DNA of 64,000 bases from Falsiroseomonas algicola. GTDB taxonomy: Bacteria > Pseudomonadota > Alphaproteobacteria > Acetobacterales > Acetobacteraceae. The notes below the pieces were generated by a model that worked only from the letters and a program-made list of their open reading frames with translations, was not told the origin of the DNA and made no database searches. Positions 21,143-30,505 of this stretch are shown piece after piece. Position 1 is the stretch's first letter, and each line of letters opens with the position of its first letter. Position numbers and translations under genes: made by a program. The stretch is from contig NZ_JAAIKB010000004.1 of the NCBI RefSeq assembly GCF_011040385.1, positions 124,001 through 188,000 of the forward strand, given 5' to 3'.

Positions 21143-21952
21143 ATGATCCAGAACGAGGTCCGGCAGCGCCTGCTGCGCGGGGAGACCTGCTTCGGCCTGA
21201 TGGCCTTCGAGTTCTTCACCCCGGGCCTGGCACCGGTGCTGGCGCAGGCAGGCGCGGAATTCGTGGTCCTGGACATGGAGCATAGCGGCCTCGGCATCGA
21301 GGGGGCGAAGGCCCAATGCGCCTTCGCCCGCGCCGCGGGCATCGTGCCGATGGTCCGCCTGCCGCGCCCCGATCCTGGCCTGGCGCCGCCGCTGCTGGAT
21401 GCCGGGGCGCTGGGGATCATGATGCCGCTGGTGGAGAGCGCGCTTCAGGCCCGCGCCCTGGTCGATGCCTGCCGCTACCGGCCGGAGGGTCGGCGCGGCC
21501 TCGCCTTCGGGCTGGCGCATGACGGCTACGCGGCCGGCCCCGCGGCGGCGAAGATGGAGGCGGCCAACCGGGCGGTGCTGACCATCGCCCTGGTCGAGAG
21601 CGCCGCCGGGATTGAGGCCGCGGAGGCGATCGCCGCCGTGCCGGGGCTCGACATGCTGTGGCTCGGCCATTTCGACCTCTCCGACAGTCTTGGCATCCCG
21701 GGGCGTTTCGAGGAGCCGGCCTATCGCGCCGCCGCGGCACGGCTGCGGGATGCGGCGGCGGCCCAGGGCAAGCCGATCGGCTGGCTGGCGGCGGATGGCG
21801 CGCAGGCCGCGGCGGCGCGCGGCGCCGGCTTCCGCTGCCTCTGCATCGGGCATGAGGTGATGCTGCTGCGGGACGCGCTGCGCGGCGCCATCGAGGCCGG
21901 GCGCGGCGCGACCGTGGCGCCGGGCGATCCGGGACGGGACGGGCTGCCATAG
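21143..21952 (+). CDS. HpcH/HpaI family class II aldolase
   Basis: 269 residues, typical length. Motifs: FFTPGLAPVLAQAGAEFVVLDMEH near the start, metal-ligand type Glu in ALVESAAGIEAAE, and an Asp in LWLGHFDLSDSLG (usual 'G..DL..s.G'). These enzymes use a divalent metal to cleave or form pyruvate-aldehyde adducts such as 2,4-dihydroxyhept-2-enedioate. Substrate is not predictable; no homoprotocatechuate genes are adjacent. An AGGAAGGG-like Shine-Dalgarno sequence precedes the ATG. Confidence 0.88.
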   Translation: MIQNEVRQRLLRGETCFGLMAFEFFTPGLAPVLAQAGAEFVVLDMEHSGLGIEGAKAQCAFARAAGIVPMVRLPRPDPGLAPPLLDAGALGIMMPLVESALQARALVDACRYRPEGRRGLAFGLAHDGYAAGPAAAKMEAANRAVLTIALVESAAGIEAAEAIAAVPGLDMLWLGHFDLSDSLGIPGRFEEPAYRAAAARLRDAAAAQGKPIGWLAADGAQAAAARGAGFRCLCIGHEVMLLRDALRGAIEAGRGATVAPGDPGRDGLP

Positions 21953-21999
21953 CAACGGGCGGAGGGTGCGGCCGGCCACGCCGTGGCAGGCTGCGCGGC

Positions 22000-22695
22000 A
22001 TGGACCTGCCCTTCGACTGGCCGCGCATCGCGGCGGATCTCGATGCCACCGGCTGCGCCGTGACGCCGCCGCTGCTGGGTGCCGCGGAGTGCGCCGCCCT
22101 GGCTGCGCTCTATGAGGACCCGACCCCGTTCCGCAGCCGCGTGGTGATGGCCCGGCACGGCTTCGGGCGGGGCGAATACCGCTACTTCGCCTATCACCTG
22201 CCGGACCCGCTGCCCGCGCTGCGCACCGCGCTCTATGCCGGCCTGACCCCGGTGGCGGAACGCTGGCGCCAGGCGCTGGGCGGCGCCGGTGAACCCTTCC
22301 CGGCGACGCTAGACGCCTTCCTGGCGCGCTGCCACGCCGCCGGCCAGGCGAAGCCGACGCCCCTGCTGCTGTCCTATGGCCCCGGCGACTACAACTGCCT
22401 GCACCAGGACCTCTATGGCCCCTTCGTCTTCCCCCTGCAGGCGACGATCCTGCTCTCCGCCCCCGGCCGGGATTTCGAGGGCGGCGAGTTCGTGCTGACG
22501 GAACAGCGCCCGCGCATGCAGTCCCGCGCGGAGGTGGTGCCGCTGGCCCAGGGCCAGGCGGTGATCTTCGCGGTCAACCATCGGCCCGTGCAGGGCACGC
22601 GCGGGACCTACCGCGTCGCCATGCGCCATGGCGTCAGCCGCGTGCGGTCCGGCCTGCGCCGGACGCTCGGCATCATCCTGCACGACGCGGCCTGA
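22000..22695 (+). CDS. 2OG-Fe(II) dioxygenase family protein
   Basis: 231 residues. The facial triad is visible as H135-x-D137 (LHQD) and H194 (NHRPVQG), with arginines further on (RGTYRV, RHGVSR) as candidates to bind 2-oxoglutarate. The phrases [15 protein letters not shown] and [16 protein letters not shown] are typical of a proline-hydroxylase-like bacterial group with unknown substrate. It stands between the aldolase and ilvD without obvious functional linkage. Confidence 0.85.
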   Translation: MDLPFDWPRIAADLDATGCAVTPPLLGAAECAALAALYEDPTPFRSRVVMARHGFGRGEYRYFAYHLPDPLPALRTALYAGLTPVAERWRQALGGAGEPFPATLDAFLARCHAAGQAKPTPLLLSYGPGDYNCLHQDLYGPFVFPLQATILLSAPGRDFEGGEFVLTEQRPRMQSRAEVVPLAQGQAVIFAVNHRPVQGTRGTYRVAMRHGVSRVRSGLRRTLGIILHDAA

Positions 22696-22784
22696 CGGTC
22701 TGGCCGAGGCGCCGCCCAGGGTCTAGATCGTGCCGGCAGGCCGGCCCGACCCGGCATTCCCAACCCGGCACAGGACCGTCCACG

Positions 22785-24641
22785 ATGCCCCAGTACCGCA
22801 GCCGCACCACCACCCATGGCCGGAACATGGCCGGCGCGCGGGGCCTCTGGCGCGCCACCGGCATGAAGGATGGTGACTTCGGCAAGCCCATCATCGCCGT
22901 CGTCAACAGTTTTACTCAATTCGTCCCCGGTCATGTTCACCTGAAGGATCTGGGGCAAATGGTGGCCAGGGAGATCGAGGCGGCGGGCGGCGTCGCGAAG
23001 GAGTTCAACACCATCGCGGTCGATGACGGCATCGCCATGGGGCATGACGGCATGCTCTACAGCCTGCCGTCGCGCGAACTCATCGCCGACAGCGTCGAAT
23101 ACATGGTCAACGCGCATTGCGCCGACGCCATGGTCTGCATCTCCAACTGCGACAAGATCACGCCCGGCATGCTGATGGCGGCGATGCGCCTCAACATCCC
23201 CGCCATCTTCGTCTCCGGCGGGCCGATGGAGGCGGGCAAGGTCATCCATCGCGGCCAGAAGCGCTCGGTGGACCTGATCGACGCCATGATCGTCGCCGCC
23301 GATCCGACCGTGACGGATGAGGAGGTGAAGGTCATCGAGCGCAGCGCCTGCCCGACCTGCGGCAGCTGCTCCGGCATGTTCACCGCCAATTCCATGAACT
23401 GCCTGACGGAGGCGCTGGGCCTGGCGCTGCCCGGCAACGGCACCGTCGTCGCGACGCATGCCGACCGCAAGCGCCTGTTCCTGGAAGCCGGCCGCCGGAT
23501 CGTCGAGATCACGCGCCGGCACTACGAGACGGAGGACATGTCCGTCCTGCCCCGCGCCATCGCCACGCGCACGGCCTTCGAGAATGCGATGACGCTCGAC
23601 ATCGCCATGGGCGGCTCCACCAACACCGTGCTGCACCTGCTGGCCGCGGCGCAGGAGGGCCAGGTGGACTTCACCATGGCCGATATCGACCGCCTGTCCC
23701 GCCGCGTGCCCGTGCTGTGCAAGGTGGCCCCCAGCGTCGCCGATGTGCATGTGGAAGACGTGCACCGCGCCGGCGGCATCATGGGCATCCTGGGTGAGCT
23801 CGACCGCGCCGGGCTGCTCGACACCTCCGTCAGCCGCGTGGACAGCCCGACCCTGGCGGAAGCGCTGCAGGAATGGGACATCGCGGGCAAGGTCGATGAC
23901 AGCGTCCTGGAATTCTTCCGCGCCGCGCCGGGCGGCGTGCCGACGCAGGTGGCCTTCAGCCAGGCGGAGCGCTGGGAGAGCCTGGACACCGACCGCGCCA
24001 GGGGCGTGATCCGGTCGAAGGACCACGCCTTCTCCGCCGATGGCGGCCTGGCCGTGCTGTTCGGCAACATCGCGGAGGAAGGCTGCATCGTGAAGACAGC
24101 CGGCGTCGATGCGTCCATCCTCAAATTTACCGGCCCGGCCCGCGTCTTCGAGAGCCAGGACGCCTCGGTGGAGGCCATCCTCGGCAAGAAGGTGAAGGCC
24201 GGCGACATCGTGCTGGTGCGCTACGAAGGCCCGCGCGGCGGCCCGGGGATGCAGGAAATGCTGTATCCCACGAGCTACCTGAAGTCCGTCGGCCTCGGGA
24301 AGGCCTGCGCGCTGGTGACGGATGGCCGCTTCTCCGGCGGCTCCTCCGGCCTGTCGATCGGCCACCTCTCCCCGGAAGCCGCCGAGGGCGGCCTGGTCGG
24401 GCTGGTGGAGGAAGGCGACATCATCGAGATCGACATCCCGAACCGCCGCATCCACCTGGCGGTGCCGGATGAGGTGATCGCGCAGCGCCGCGCGGCGATG
24501 GAAGCCAAGGGCGATGCGGCCTGGCAGCCGGCCGAGCCGCGCAAGCGCGCCGTCTCCACCGCGCTGAAGGCCTATGCGGCGCTGGCGACCAGCGCGTCGC
24601 GTGGCGCGGTGCGGGACCTCAGCGGGCTTCGCCGGAAGTAG
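22785..24641 (+). CDS. ilvD: Dihydroxy-acid dehydratase
   Basis: 618 residues, full length. It starts with [16 protein letters not shown] and has the iron-sulfur cysteines in [10 protein letters not shown] and [16 protein letters not shown], and the [14 protein letters not shown] motif near the C-terminus. It dehydrates 2,3-dihydroxy-isovalerate and 2,3-dihydroxy-3-methylvalerate in valine/isoleucine synthesis. It is a single gene, separated from other ilv genes. Its last 23 bp overlap the end of the converging sensor-kinase gene. Confidence 0.97.
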   Translation: MPQYRSRTTTHGRNMAGARGLWRATGMKDGDFGKPIIAVVNSFTQFVPGHVHLKDLGQMVAREIEAAGGVAKEFNTIAVDDGIAMGHDGMLYSLPSRELIADSVEYMVNAHCADAMVCISNCDKITPGMLMAAMRLNIPAIFVSGGPMEAGKVIHRGQKRSVDLIDAMIVAADPTVTDEEVKVIERSACPTCGSCSGMFTANSMNCLTEALGLALPGNGTVVATHADRKRLFLEAGRRIVEITRRHYETEDMSVLPRAIATRTAFENAMTLDIAMGGSTNTVLHLLAAAQEGQVDFTMADIDRLSRRVPVLCKVAPSVADVHVEDVHRAGGIMGILGELDRAGLLDTSVSRVDSPTLAEALQEWDIAGKVDDSVLEFFRAAPGGVPTQVAFSQAERWESLDTDRARGVIRSKDHAFSADGGLAVLFGNIAEEGCIVKTAGVDASILKFTGPARVFESQDASVEAILGKKVKAGDIVLVRYEGPRGGPGMQEMLYPTSYLKSVGLGKACALVTDGRFSGGSSGLSIGHLSPEAAEGGLVGLVEEGDIIEIDIPNRRIHLAVPDEVIAQRRAAMEAKGDAAWQPAEPRKRAVSTALKAYAALATSASRGAVRDLSGLRRK

Positions 24642-25965
24642 CGGCCGCGCCCCGCCGGGGCAGCAGCAGCAGGGCGCGGAGACCCCCCTTCGCGCCCGCC
24701 TCCAGCACCAGGGACCCGCCCGCCAGGGCGGCGAGGTCCCGCACGATGGCGAGGCCGAGGCCGCTGCCTGGCTTCGCCTCATCCAGCCGCGCGCCGCGGG
24801 CCAGCGCCTCCGCCGCACCGCCCGCCGGCAGGCCGGGGCCGTCATCCTCCACCGCGATGCCGATGGCCTCGGCACGGGGCTCGACGGTCACCAGCACCTC
24901 GCCCGCCGCCCATTGGCAGGCATTCTCCATCAGGTTGCCGAGCATCTCCGTCAGGTCCTGCGCATCGGCGCGCAGCCGCGCCTTCGCATCCCCCTCCACG
25001 GCGATGGCGATGGCGGGAAAGAGGCGACGCAGCGCCCGCGCCACCTCCTCCGCCAGCGCCATCGGCGCCACTTCCGGCGCACCGGCCGCGAGCGCGGCGC
25101 TGCGGGCGCGGGCCAGATGGTGCTGCACCAGGCGGTCCAGCGCCGCGGCCTCCGTCCGCGCCACCGGCAGGGCGGGCGGCGTGGCTTCCAGCGCATTGCG
25201 CAGCACGGCGATCGGCGTCTTCAGTGCATGGGCGAGGTTGCCGAGATGCGTCCGCGCCATCGCCACCGTCTCCCGGTTCTGCCGGATGAGCGCATCCACC
25301 TCCGTCACCAAGGGCGCGATCTCGGCCGGCGCGGGCATGGCCAGCGCCTCCCGCTCCCCGGCCCGGACCTCCGCCAGGGCGCGACGGATGCGGCGCAGCG
25401 GCGCCAGGCCGACCACGACCTGCAGCACCACCCCCGCCACCAGCCCCACGCCCAGCAACACGAAGCCGATGGCCAGCCCCTGCCGCAGCCGCCCGAGTTC
25501 GGCGAGCGTGGCAGCACGGGAAAGGGCAACGGCCAGATGCAGCGGGCTTGCGGCCTCCGGCAGCACCACGTCGCGCGACGCGATCAGCAGCGGTTCCCCA
25601 CGCGGTCCGGCCGCGCGCCGCACGCTGACGCCCTCTCGCCCCTCCGGCATGGCCGGCAGCGACTGGTCCCAGAGCGAGCGCGACGTCATCGCAACGCCAT
25701 CGGGGCCGGTGACCTGCCAATAGGCGCCGGAGAAGGGTGCTTCGAAATCAGCCCCGGCGGGGGCGCCGGACACCGCCGCACGACCGGCGGCATCGACCTC
25801 CGCCGCCGCTGCCAGGCTGTCCAGCAGGCCCGTGAGCCGGGCTTCCAGCGCGGCCTCGATCTGGGCCGCCGCGATGTCCGTGACGAACCAGGCGGCAGCC
25901 CCCAGCCCCGCCGTCACCCAGAGCCCCGCCAGCAAGGCGAGGCGCAGCGTGAGGGAGCGCATCAT
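24619..25965 (-). CDS. Sensor histidine kinase (PhoQ-like)
   Basis: 448 residues: TM1 about 8-30, a periplasmic domain to about 160, TM2 about 163-187, HAMP, then H-box His246 in [14 protein letters not shown]-box [10 protein letters not shown]1 DDGPGL and G2 GSGLGLAI. 'NLAHALKTP' is typical of the PhoQ-like group. It overlaps the response regulator by 4 nt and presumably phosphorylates it. Neighbouring PepSY genes are likely targets. Signal unknown. Confidence 0.92.
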   Translation of the reverse strand: MMRSLTLRLALLAGLWVTAGLGAAAWFVTDIAAAQIEAALEARLTGLLDSLAAAAEVDAAGRAAVSGAPAGADFEAPFSGAYWQVTGPDGVAMTSRSLWDQSLPAMPEGREGVSVRRAAGPRGEPLLIASRDVVLPEAASPLHLAVALSRAATLAELGRLRQGLAIGFVLLGVGLVAGVVLQVVVGLAPLRRIRRALAEVRAGEREALAMPAPAEIAPLVTEVDALIRQNRETVAMARTHLGNLAHALKTPIAVLRNALEATPPALPVARTEAAALDRLVQHHLARARSAALAAGAPEVAPMALAEEVARALRRLFPAIAIAVEGDAKARLRADAQDLTEMLGNLMENACQWAAGEVLVTVEPRAEAIGIAVEDDGPGLPAGGAAEALARGARLDEAKPGSGLGLAIVRDLAALAGGSLVLEAGAKGGLRALLLLPRRGAAATSGEAR

Positions 25966-26621
25966 GCCACGGCCAGCCGGTAGCCCTGGCCGCGCAGCGT
26001 CTCGATCATCCCCTCGCCCAGCTTCTTCCGCAGCCGCCCGACCACGACTTCCAGCGTGTTGCTGTCCCGGTCAAAATCCTGGGCGTAGAGATGCTCCGTG
26101 AGTTCCGTCTTGGAGACGACCTGGCCGGCGCGATGAGCAAGGTAGGCGAGCAGCCGGTATTCGAGGCCCGTCAGCCGCACCGCCGCGCCGTCCAGCATCA
26201 CTCTTGCCGCGGCGGTATCCACCAGCAGGCGCCCCAGCGCGATCTCTGGCCGCGCCTGGCCATGGGCCCGGCGCACCAGCGCCTGCACCCGTGCCACCAG
26301 TTCCGCCATCATGAAGGGCTTGGCCAGATAGTCATCGGCGCCGGCGTTCAGCCCGGCCACCTTCTCCGTCCAGCCATCGCGGGCCGTGAGGATCAGCACG
26401 GGCATGGTGCGGCCCGCCGTGCGCCAGCGGCGCAGCACCGTCATGCCATCCAGCACCGGCAGGCCGAGGTCGAGCACCACCGCGTCATAGGGCTCGGTCT
26501 CGCCGAGGAAATGCCCCTCCTCCCCATCCGCCGCGACATCGACGGCGAAATGCGCCTCCTCCAGCGCCGCGCGCAGTTGCGCGGCCAGGGTGGCGTGATC
26601 CTCCACGACCAGCAGGCGCAT
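25962..26621 (-). CDS. OmpR-family response regulator
   Basis: 219 residues: receiver with acidic residues near position 8, phosphoacceptor D51 in VVLDLGLPVLDG and Lys in YLAKPF, followed by a winged-helix DNA-binding domain (LTGLEYRLLAYLAHRAGQVVSK, NTLEVVVGRLRKKLG). It belongs to the PhoP/QseB-like set. The stop codon of the PepSY gene touches its start. A direct repeat at 26998-27013 is a candidate binding site. Confidence 0.95.
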   Translation of the reverse strand: MRLLVVEDHATLAAQLRAALEEAHFAVDVAADGEEGHFLGETEPYDAVVLDLGLPVLDGMTVLRRWRTAGRTMPVLILTARDGWTEKVAGLNAGADDYLAKPFMMAELVARVQALVRRAHGQARPEIALGRLLVDTAAARVMLDGAAVRLTGLEYRLLAYLAHRAGQVVSKTELTEHLYAQDFDRDSNTLEVVVGRLRKKLGEGMIETLRGQGYRLAVA

Positions 26622-26974
26622 CAGCGCCGTTCCTGCACCGGGCCGCGGCTGCGCAGCAGCGCGCCGGTGGCGGCATCCAGCTTCAGCTCGAAGACCCGGC
26701 CGGAGGGCGGCAGCAGCTTGAACTCATAGACCCAGCGATCGTCGTCGCGCTCCAGCTCGGTCTCGATCACGCGGCCGACCCAGCGGCGCTCCACCTCCGC
26801 CAGCAGATCGGCCAGCGGGCGGATCTCCCCGGCGGCCAGCGCGGCGCGGGCGCGTTCATGGCCCCTGCGGTCGTCACGGTCACGCCGCCCGCCGCGCCGT
26901 TCCTCGCGGGGGTCATCGGCGCTGGCGGCCGGCGCCAGCAGCAGCAGGGGCAGCATCAGGAGGGCGCGGCGCAT
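26621..26974 (-). CDS. Secreted PepSY-domain protein
   Basis: 117 residues from ATG 26974: signal peptide 1-19 ending ASA-D, an Arg/Asp-rich linker (RRGGRRDRDDRRGHER), then a PepSY-like module with LADLLAEVERRWVGRVIETELERDD, WVYEFKLL and FELKLDAATGALL. PepSY proteins of this kind frequently precede a PhoPQ-like pair. It is the first gene of the minus-strand operon and probably periplasmic. Confidence 0.85.
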   Translation of the reverse strand: MRRALLMLPLLLLAPAASADDPREERRGGRRDRDDRRGHERARAALAAGEIRPLADLLAEVERRWVGRVIETELERDDDRWVYEFKLLPPSGRVFELKLDAATGALLRSRGPVQERR

Positions 26975-26997
26975 GGTGGCAGGCTGGCATCCCGAAG

Positions 26998-27036
26998 CTG
27001 AATGGCGCCTGAACCGCGGGCTCAGCACGGGTTCAG
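26998..27036. promoter_or_regulatory. CTGAA-N6-CTGAA direct repeat plus inverted TTCAG, candidate regulator site
   Basis: CTGAA tggcgc CTGAA (26998-27013) has the 11-bp period expected of tandem OmpR-family subunits; an inverted TTCAG follows at 27032-27036, giving CCTGAACC...GGTTCAGG. It lies between the divergent PepSY genes, where the adjacent response regulator would be expected to act. Confidence 0.5.
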
Positions 27037-27101
27037 GTGGGGGCCGCCAGAGTGCGCCGCGTTGCAGCCCAGCCGCAACGCCACAACCAAGGAGAAGACC
27101 G

Positions 27102-27449
27102 ATGACCCGCACCCGCCTCCTGGCCGCGCCCCTGGCCCTCGCCCTGGCCGCCGCCATCCCCATGGCCGCCTTCGCGCAGCCCGGCGAGCACCGCGACCGC
27201 GACGACCGCCGCGCCGGCGAGCACCGGGACCGCGAGCAGCGCCGGGCGGAGGACAACCGTGCCCTGGCGGCCGCCACGGTGGACGCCGCCGGCGCCATCA
27301 CCGCCGCCCGCAACGCCGGCTTCCGCACCATCCGCGAGGTGGAGTGGGAGCGTGGCGTCTGGGAGGTGAAGGCGATCAACGAGGCCGGCCAGCGCACGAC
27401 GCTCTATGTCGATGCGGCCTCCGGCAACGTCGTCGTGCAGCGCCGCTGA
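27102..27449 (+). CDS. Secreted PepSY-like protein
   Basis: 115 residues with AAGGAGA 7-13 bp before the ATG. Signal peptide 1-25 ending AFAQP, an Arg/Asp/Glu-rich segment with repeated EHRDRD/EHRDRE, then a PepSY-like half with GAITAARNAGFRTIREVEWERGVWEVKA and VDAASGNVVVQ. It is a distant relative of the divergent PepSY protein. It precedes cytochrome b561, a known pairing for PepSY proteins of electron-transfer loci. Confidence 0.82.
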   Translation: MTRTRLLAAPLALALAAAIPMAAFAQPGEHRDRDDRRAGEHRDREQRRAEDNRALAAATVDAAGAITAARNAGFRTIREVEWERGVWEVKAINEAGQRTTLYVDAASGNVVVQRR

Positions 27450-27457
27450 GACTGACC

Positions 27458-27481
27458 GCGCCCGGCCATCCGGCCGGGCGC
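27458..27481 (+). terminator. 10-bp GC stem-loop between PepSY and cytochrome b561
   Basis: GCGCCCGGCC-ATCC-GGCCGGGCGC, a perfect stem with a 4-nt loop, 8 nt after the PepSY stop and 26 nt before the next start. No T-run. It may attenuate or stabilise the transcript and lower cytochrome b561 expression. Confidence 0.5.
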
Positions 27482-27506
27482 TCCCCCTCCGACCGGACAG
27501 CCCGAC

Positions 27507-28070
27507 ATGCCTGCCCCGACGATCGAACACACCGCCCCGGCCCGCCACGGCGCCTTCACCATCGCGTTGCACTGGGGCGCGGCCCTGGTCCTGGTTGCCG
27601 CCTTCGGCCTGGGACTGGCCATGGATGAATGGCCGCGCGGGCCGCAGCGCGACATGGTGATGATGATCCACTACAGCCTCGGCACCATCGTGCTGGCAAC
27701 CGTATTGCTGCGGCTGCTGCGGCGCCTGCTGGTGCCCGGCATCGCGGTCGCCGGACACAGCCTCACGGATCGCGCTGCGTCAGCAGTCCACGCGCTGCTC
27801 TACGCGCTGATGGTCGCCATGCCGGTGACGGGCGCGCTGGATCGCTGGGCGCGGGGCCGGCCGCTGCAGCTGTTCGGCGACAATCTCATCCCCGCCCCCT
27901 TCCCGATCGGCGGCGGCAGGCTGTGGATCGAGGCGCATGAGCTGATGGCCTGGACCCTGGTGGCGCTGGTCGCCGCGCATGCCGGCGCCGCGCTGTGGCA
28001 CCACGTCATCCAGCGCGACGACGTGCTGCGGCGGATGCTGCCTCAGGGATCCGGCGTCACCGCCGGATAG
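27507..28070 (+). CDS. Cytochrome b561 family protein
   Basis: 187 residues with four hydrophobic helices and the expected haem-ligand histidines: ALHWG in helix 1, MIHYSLG in helix 2, VHALLYALM in helix 3 and HELMAW/AAHAGAALWHHV in helix 4. It transfers electrons across the inner membrane, usually from ubiquinol. The PepSY gene upstream suggests a periplasmic partner. The last 28 bp overlap the converging racemase-like gene. Confidence 0.93.
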   Translation: MPAPTIEHTAPARHGAFTIALHWGAALVLVAAFGLGLAMDEWPRGPQRDMVMMIHYSLGTIVLATVLLRLLRRLLVPGIAVAGHSLTDRAASAVHALLYALMVAMPVTGALDRWARGRPLQLFGDNLIPAPFPIGGGRLWIEAHELMAWTLVALVAAHAGAALWHHVIQRDDVLRRMLPQGSGVTAG

Positions 28071-28855
28071 ACCGGCCCGTAGTAGCGGCGCAGTTCCTCG
28101 ATCTGCCCCGGCGGCGGCTGCCCATAGGCGCCCCGCCGGCTGGCATAGCGACCGCCCATGGCGCGGGAGAGGCGGACGGCCGCCTGCCCGGCCTGCACCA
28201 GCGCCATGGGCCCGCAGAGCACGGGCGTATCCTTCACCGTCTCATGGATGCCCTGCTCCGCCAGCAGCACCATGGCGACGCCGACGGCGGGGATCACCAC
28301 CTCCGCCCCCCTCGCCACGCAGGCCTCCGCCGCCGCATGGAACTGGCCGAGGATGCGGTCCTGCACCGCGCCGGGGCTGAAGGCGGCATCGAGGTCCACC
28401 AGCCGATCCACCGCCATGCGTTCCACCGCCACGACACGCGTGTTCAGGCCATAGAGCGCGACGTTCTCAAGTATGCGGGAGTAGTGCTTGTCGTTGGAGA
28501 CGACGAGGCCGACGGTCACGCCCATCTGGCAGGCCGTGAAGAGCGAGGTCTCGCAAAGGCCGAGCACGGGAATGCGCGCCATCTCCCGCGCCGTGCGCAG
28601 CCCGGGATCGGCGATGTTGCCGAGCAGCACGGCGTCGAAGCCCTCCGCCTCCGCACGCTCGACATTCTCCAGCACTTCGATCGTCTCGATGAATTCGAGC
28701 CGCCGGTACTGGTCGCCGACGCCGCCGCGCTGTTCGATGCCATGCACCTCGATCGTTGTGCCGGGATCGGTCGCGCGCGCCAGCACGCGGCGCAGCGCCG
28801 CCTGGTAGGCGGGCCAGGCATCGGGACGCGTCAGGGATTGGTACCAGAGCTTCAT
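28043..28855 (-). CDS. Asp/Glu/hydantoin racemase-superfamily protein lacking both catalytic cysteines (paralogue A)
   Basis: 270 residues with the two-lobed Asp/Glu racemase superfamily pattern. Compared with hydantoin racemase, the first cysteine (in 'CFDDPG') is Asn80 here (LGNIADPG), and the second (in 'GCAGMA') is Ala (IPAVGVA). A cysteine at 101 (GLCETS) is elsewhere. A two-base racemisation mechanism is therefore unlikely. It is the last gene of an operon with Bug-type binding proteins and an isochorismatase-like gene, so a catabolic isomerase or hydrolase is possible. Confidence 0.75.
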   Translation of the reverse strand: MKLWYQSLTRPDAWPAYQAALRRVLARATDPGTTIEVHGIEQRGGVGDQYRRLEFIETIEVLENVERAEAEGFDAVLLGNIADPGLRTAREMARIPVLGLCETSLFTACQMGVTVGLVVSNDKHYSRILENVALYGLNTRVVAVERMAVDRLVDLDAAFSPGAVQDRILGQFHAAAEACVARGAEVVIPAVGVAMVLLAEQGIHETVKDTPVLCGPMALVQAGQAAVRLSRAMGGRYASRRGAYGQPPPGQIEELRRYYGPVYPAVTPDP

Positions 28856-28859
28856 CGCC

Positions 28860-29834
28860 TCACTCCGCCCGGATGTTGGCGCTGCGGATCACCTCGCCCC
28901 AGGACCGGCCTTCGCTGGCCAGGCGCTGGGCGAAGCTGTCGATGCTGCCGCCGAGCGGCTTGGCGCTGAGGCGTTCCAGCGCGGCGACCATGCTGGGTGC
29001 GGCGATGCTTTCCGCCAGCACGGCATGCAGGCGCTGCGTCGTCTCCGCGGGCAGGCCGGCGGGCGCCATGATGCCCCACCACACCGTGACGTTGATGCCC
29101 TCGATCCCCTGCTCCGCGAAGGTCGGTGCGTCGGGCAGCGCAGGGTGGCGCTGGCGGTCGGCGACGCCCAGCACCTTGAACTGCCCGCCGCGGATCAGCG
29201 GCAGCGCCTGCGCCAGGTTGGTGAACATCACGGAAAGCCGCCCGGCCTGGAGGTCCGTCATGGCCGGCGCGCCGCCGCGATAGGGAACATGCACGAGGTC
29301 GAGCCCCGCGCGCAGCTTCAGCAGTTCGCTGGCCAGATGTTCCGTGGTGCCGGACCCGCCGGAGCCATAGGTGAAGTGGCCCGGCCGGGCCCGCGCCATG
29401 GCGATGAAGCTGCGCGCGTCACTCGCCTCGAAGGACGGGGGCGCGATCATGACGGAGGGCACCTCCCCCACCAGCATCAGCGGCGCCAGCTGAGTCGCCT
29501 GGTCATAGGTCAGGCTGGGATAGAGATGCGGGTTCACGATGACGGAGGGCGAGGCCATCAACAGCGTCGTGCCATCCGGCGTGGCGCGCGCGACATGCTC
29601 CATGGCGATGTTGCCGCCACCGCCCGTGCGGTTCTCCACCACCACGGTCTGGCCGAGGCGCGGCGCGATCTCCTGCGCCACCAGCCGGGCCACGATGTCC
29701 ACGGCGCCGCCTGCGCCGAAGGGCACGACGATGCGGATGGTGCGGCCGCCGGCGACGGGCTGCGCCAGCGCGGGTGTGGCGAGGGCTGCGGCAGCCGCGC
29801 CAAGCACGGCGCGGCGGGTGGACTGGGTGCGCAT
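28860..29834 (-). CDS. Bug-family tripartite tricarboxylate transporter solute-binding protein (1)
   Basis: 324 residues with a Tat-like/Sec signal (TRRAVLGAAAAALATPALAQ) and Bug motifs: RIVVPFGAGGAVDIVAR, VVVENRTGGGGNIA, YGSGGSGTTEHLASE and VHVPYRGGAPAMTDL. Bug proteins bind carboxylates or amides in the periplasm for TctAB permeases; no TctA or TctB gene is nearby. It sits 4 nt before the racemase-like gene. Confidence 0.93.
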   Translation of the reverse strand: MRTQSTRRAVLGAAAAALATPALAQPVAGGRTIRIVVPFGAGGAVDIVARLVAQEIAPRLGQTVVVENRTGGGGNIAMEHVARATPDGTTLLMASPSVIVNPHLYPSLTYDQATQLAPLMLVGEVPSVMIAPPSFEASDARSFIAMARARPGHFTYGSGGSGTTEHLASELLKLRAGLDLVHVPYRGGAPAMTDLQAGRLSVMFTNLAQALPLIRGGQFKVLGVADRQRHPALPDAPTFAEQGIEGINVTVWWGIMAPAGLPAETTQRLHAVLAESIAAPSMVAALERLSAKPLGGSIDSFAQRLASEGRSWGEVIRSANIRAE

Positions 29835-29906
29835 TCTTGTATCCTCCCTGTATGCAAGTCACTCTGCATCAGGTCGGCGGCGCCCTTCAAGCGCCGCCTT
29901 CCCCGA

Positions 29907-30488
29907 TCAGGCCGCGAAGTCGATGGCGTCCGACGTCGTGAAGGTCGCGAAGCGCTGCAGCGCGCGGATTGCGGCCTCATGATCCTCCTGCGTCGGGCAG
30001 GCGCAGCAATCCTCCAGCACGGTCATGACGTAGTCGCGGTCATGCCCGTCCCGCACGCAGCCCTGCACGACGGCGACGGTGGAGACGCCGGAGCAGATGA
30101 TGCGCTGGATGCCATGCGCCCGCAGGATCGCTTCCAGGTTGGTGGCGTAGAAGGGGCTGACGCGGTGCTTCACGATGTCGAAGTCGCCGGGCTGAGGCGT
30201 CAGGTCCTTGTGGATCTCGGTCCCCCAGCTGCCGAGCTTGAACAGCCCGTGCTGCCGCGCCCCGTTGAAGATCACGGAGGTGGTCGGCGCCTCCCGATAG
30301 TCCGGGGAGAAGCCGACGCGCACATAGCCCACCGGCACGCCGGCCGCGCGCGCCTTGGCGATGGCGGCCGCAGTTTTCTTGATGATGCCGCGGCCTTGCA
30401 CCTGGGCGCCGAGCGGCCCCTTCCCGTTCGGCCCGTCCTCCGCCACCAGGTCGTTTTCCATGTCGAGGACGAGGTAGATCGACTTCAT
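29907..30488 (-). CDS. Isochorismatase-fold hydrolase-like protein lacking the usual Cys
   Basis: 193 residues from ATG 30488. The isochorismatase fold starts with YLVLDMENDLVAE, has a Lys in IVKHRVSPF and the cis-peptide loop region GVSTVAVVQGCVRDG. The position normally holding the nucleophilic Cys (as in GVATDVCV) is Val; a Cys lies four residues later. A subgroup without the Cys is known to me, so it may hydrolyse or bind by another route. It lies within the Bug/racemase operon. Confidence 0.8.
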   Translation of the reverse strand: MKSIYLVLDMENDLVAEDGPNGKGPLGAQVQGRGIIKKTAAAIAKARAAGVPVGYVRVGFSPDYREAPTTSVIFNGARQHGLFKLGSWGTEIHKDLTPQPGDFDIVKHRVSPFYATNLEAILRAHGIQRIICSGVSTVAVVQGCVRDGHDRDYVMTVLEDCCACPTQEDHEAAIRALQRFATFTTSDAIDFAA

Positions 30489-30505
30489 GCTGCGTGTTCC
30501 TGTCT

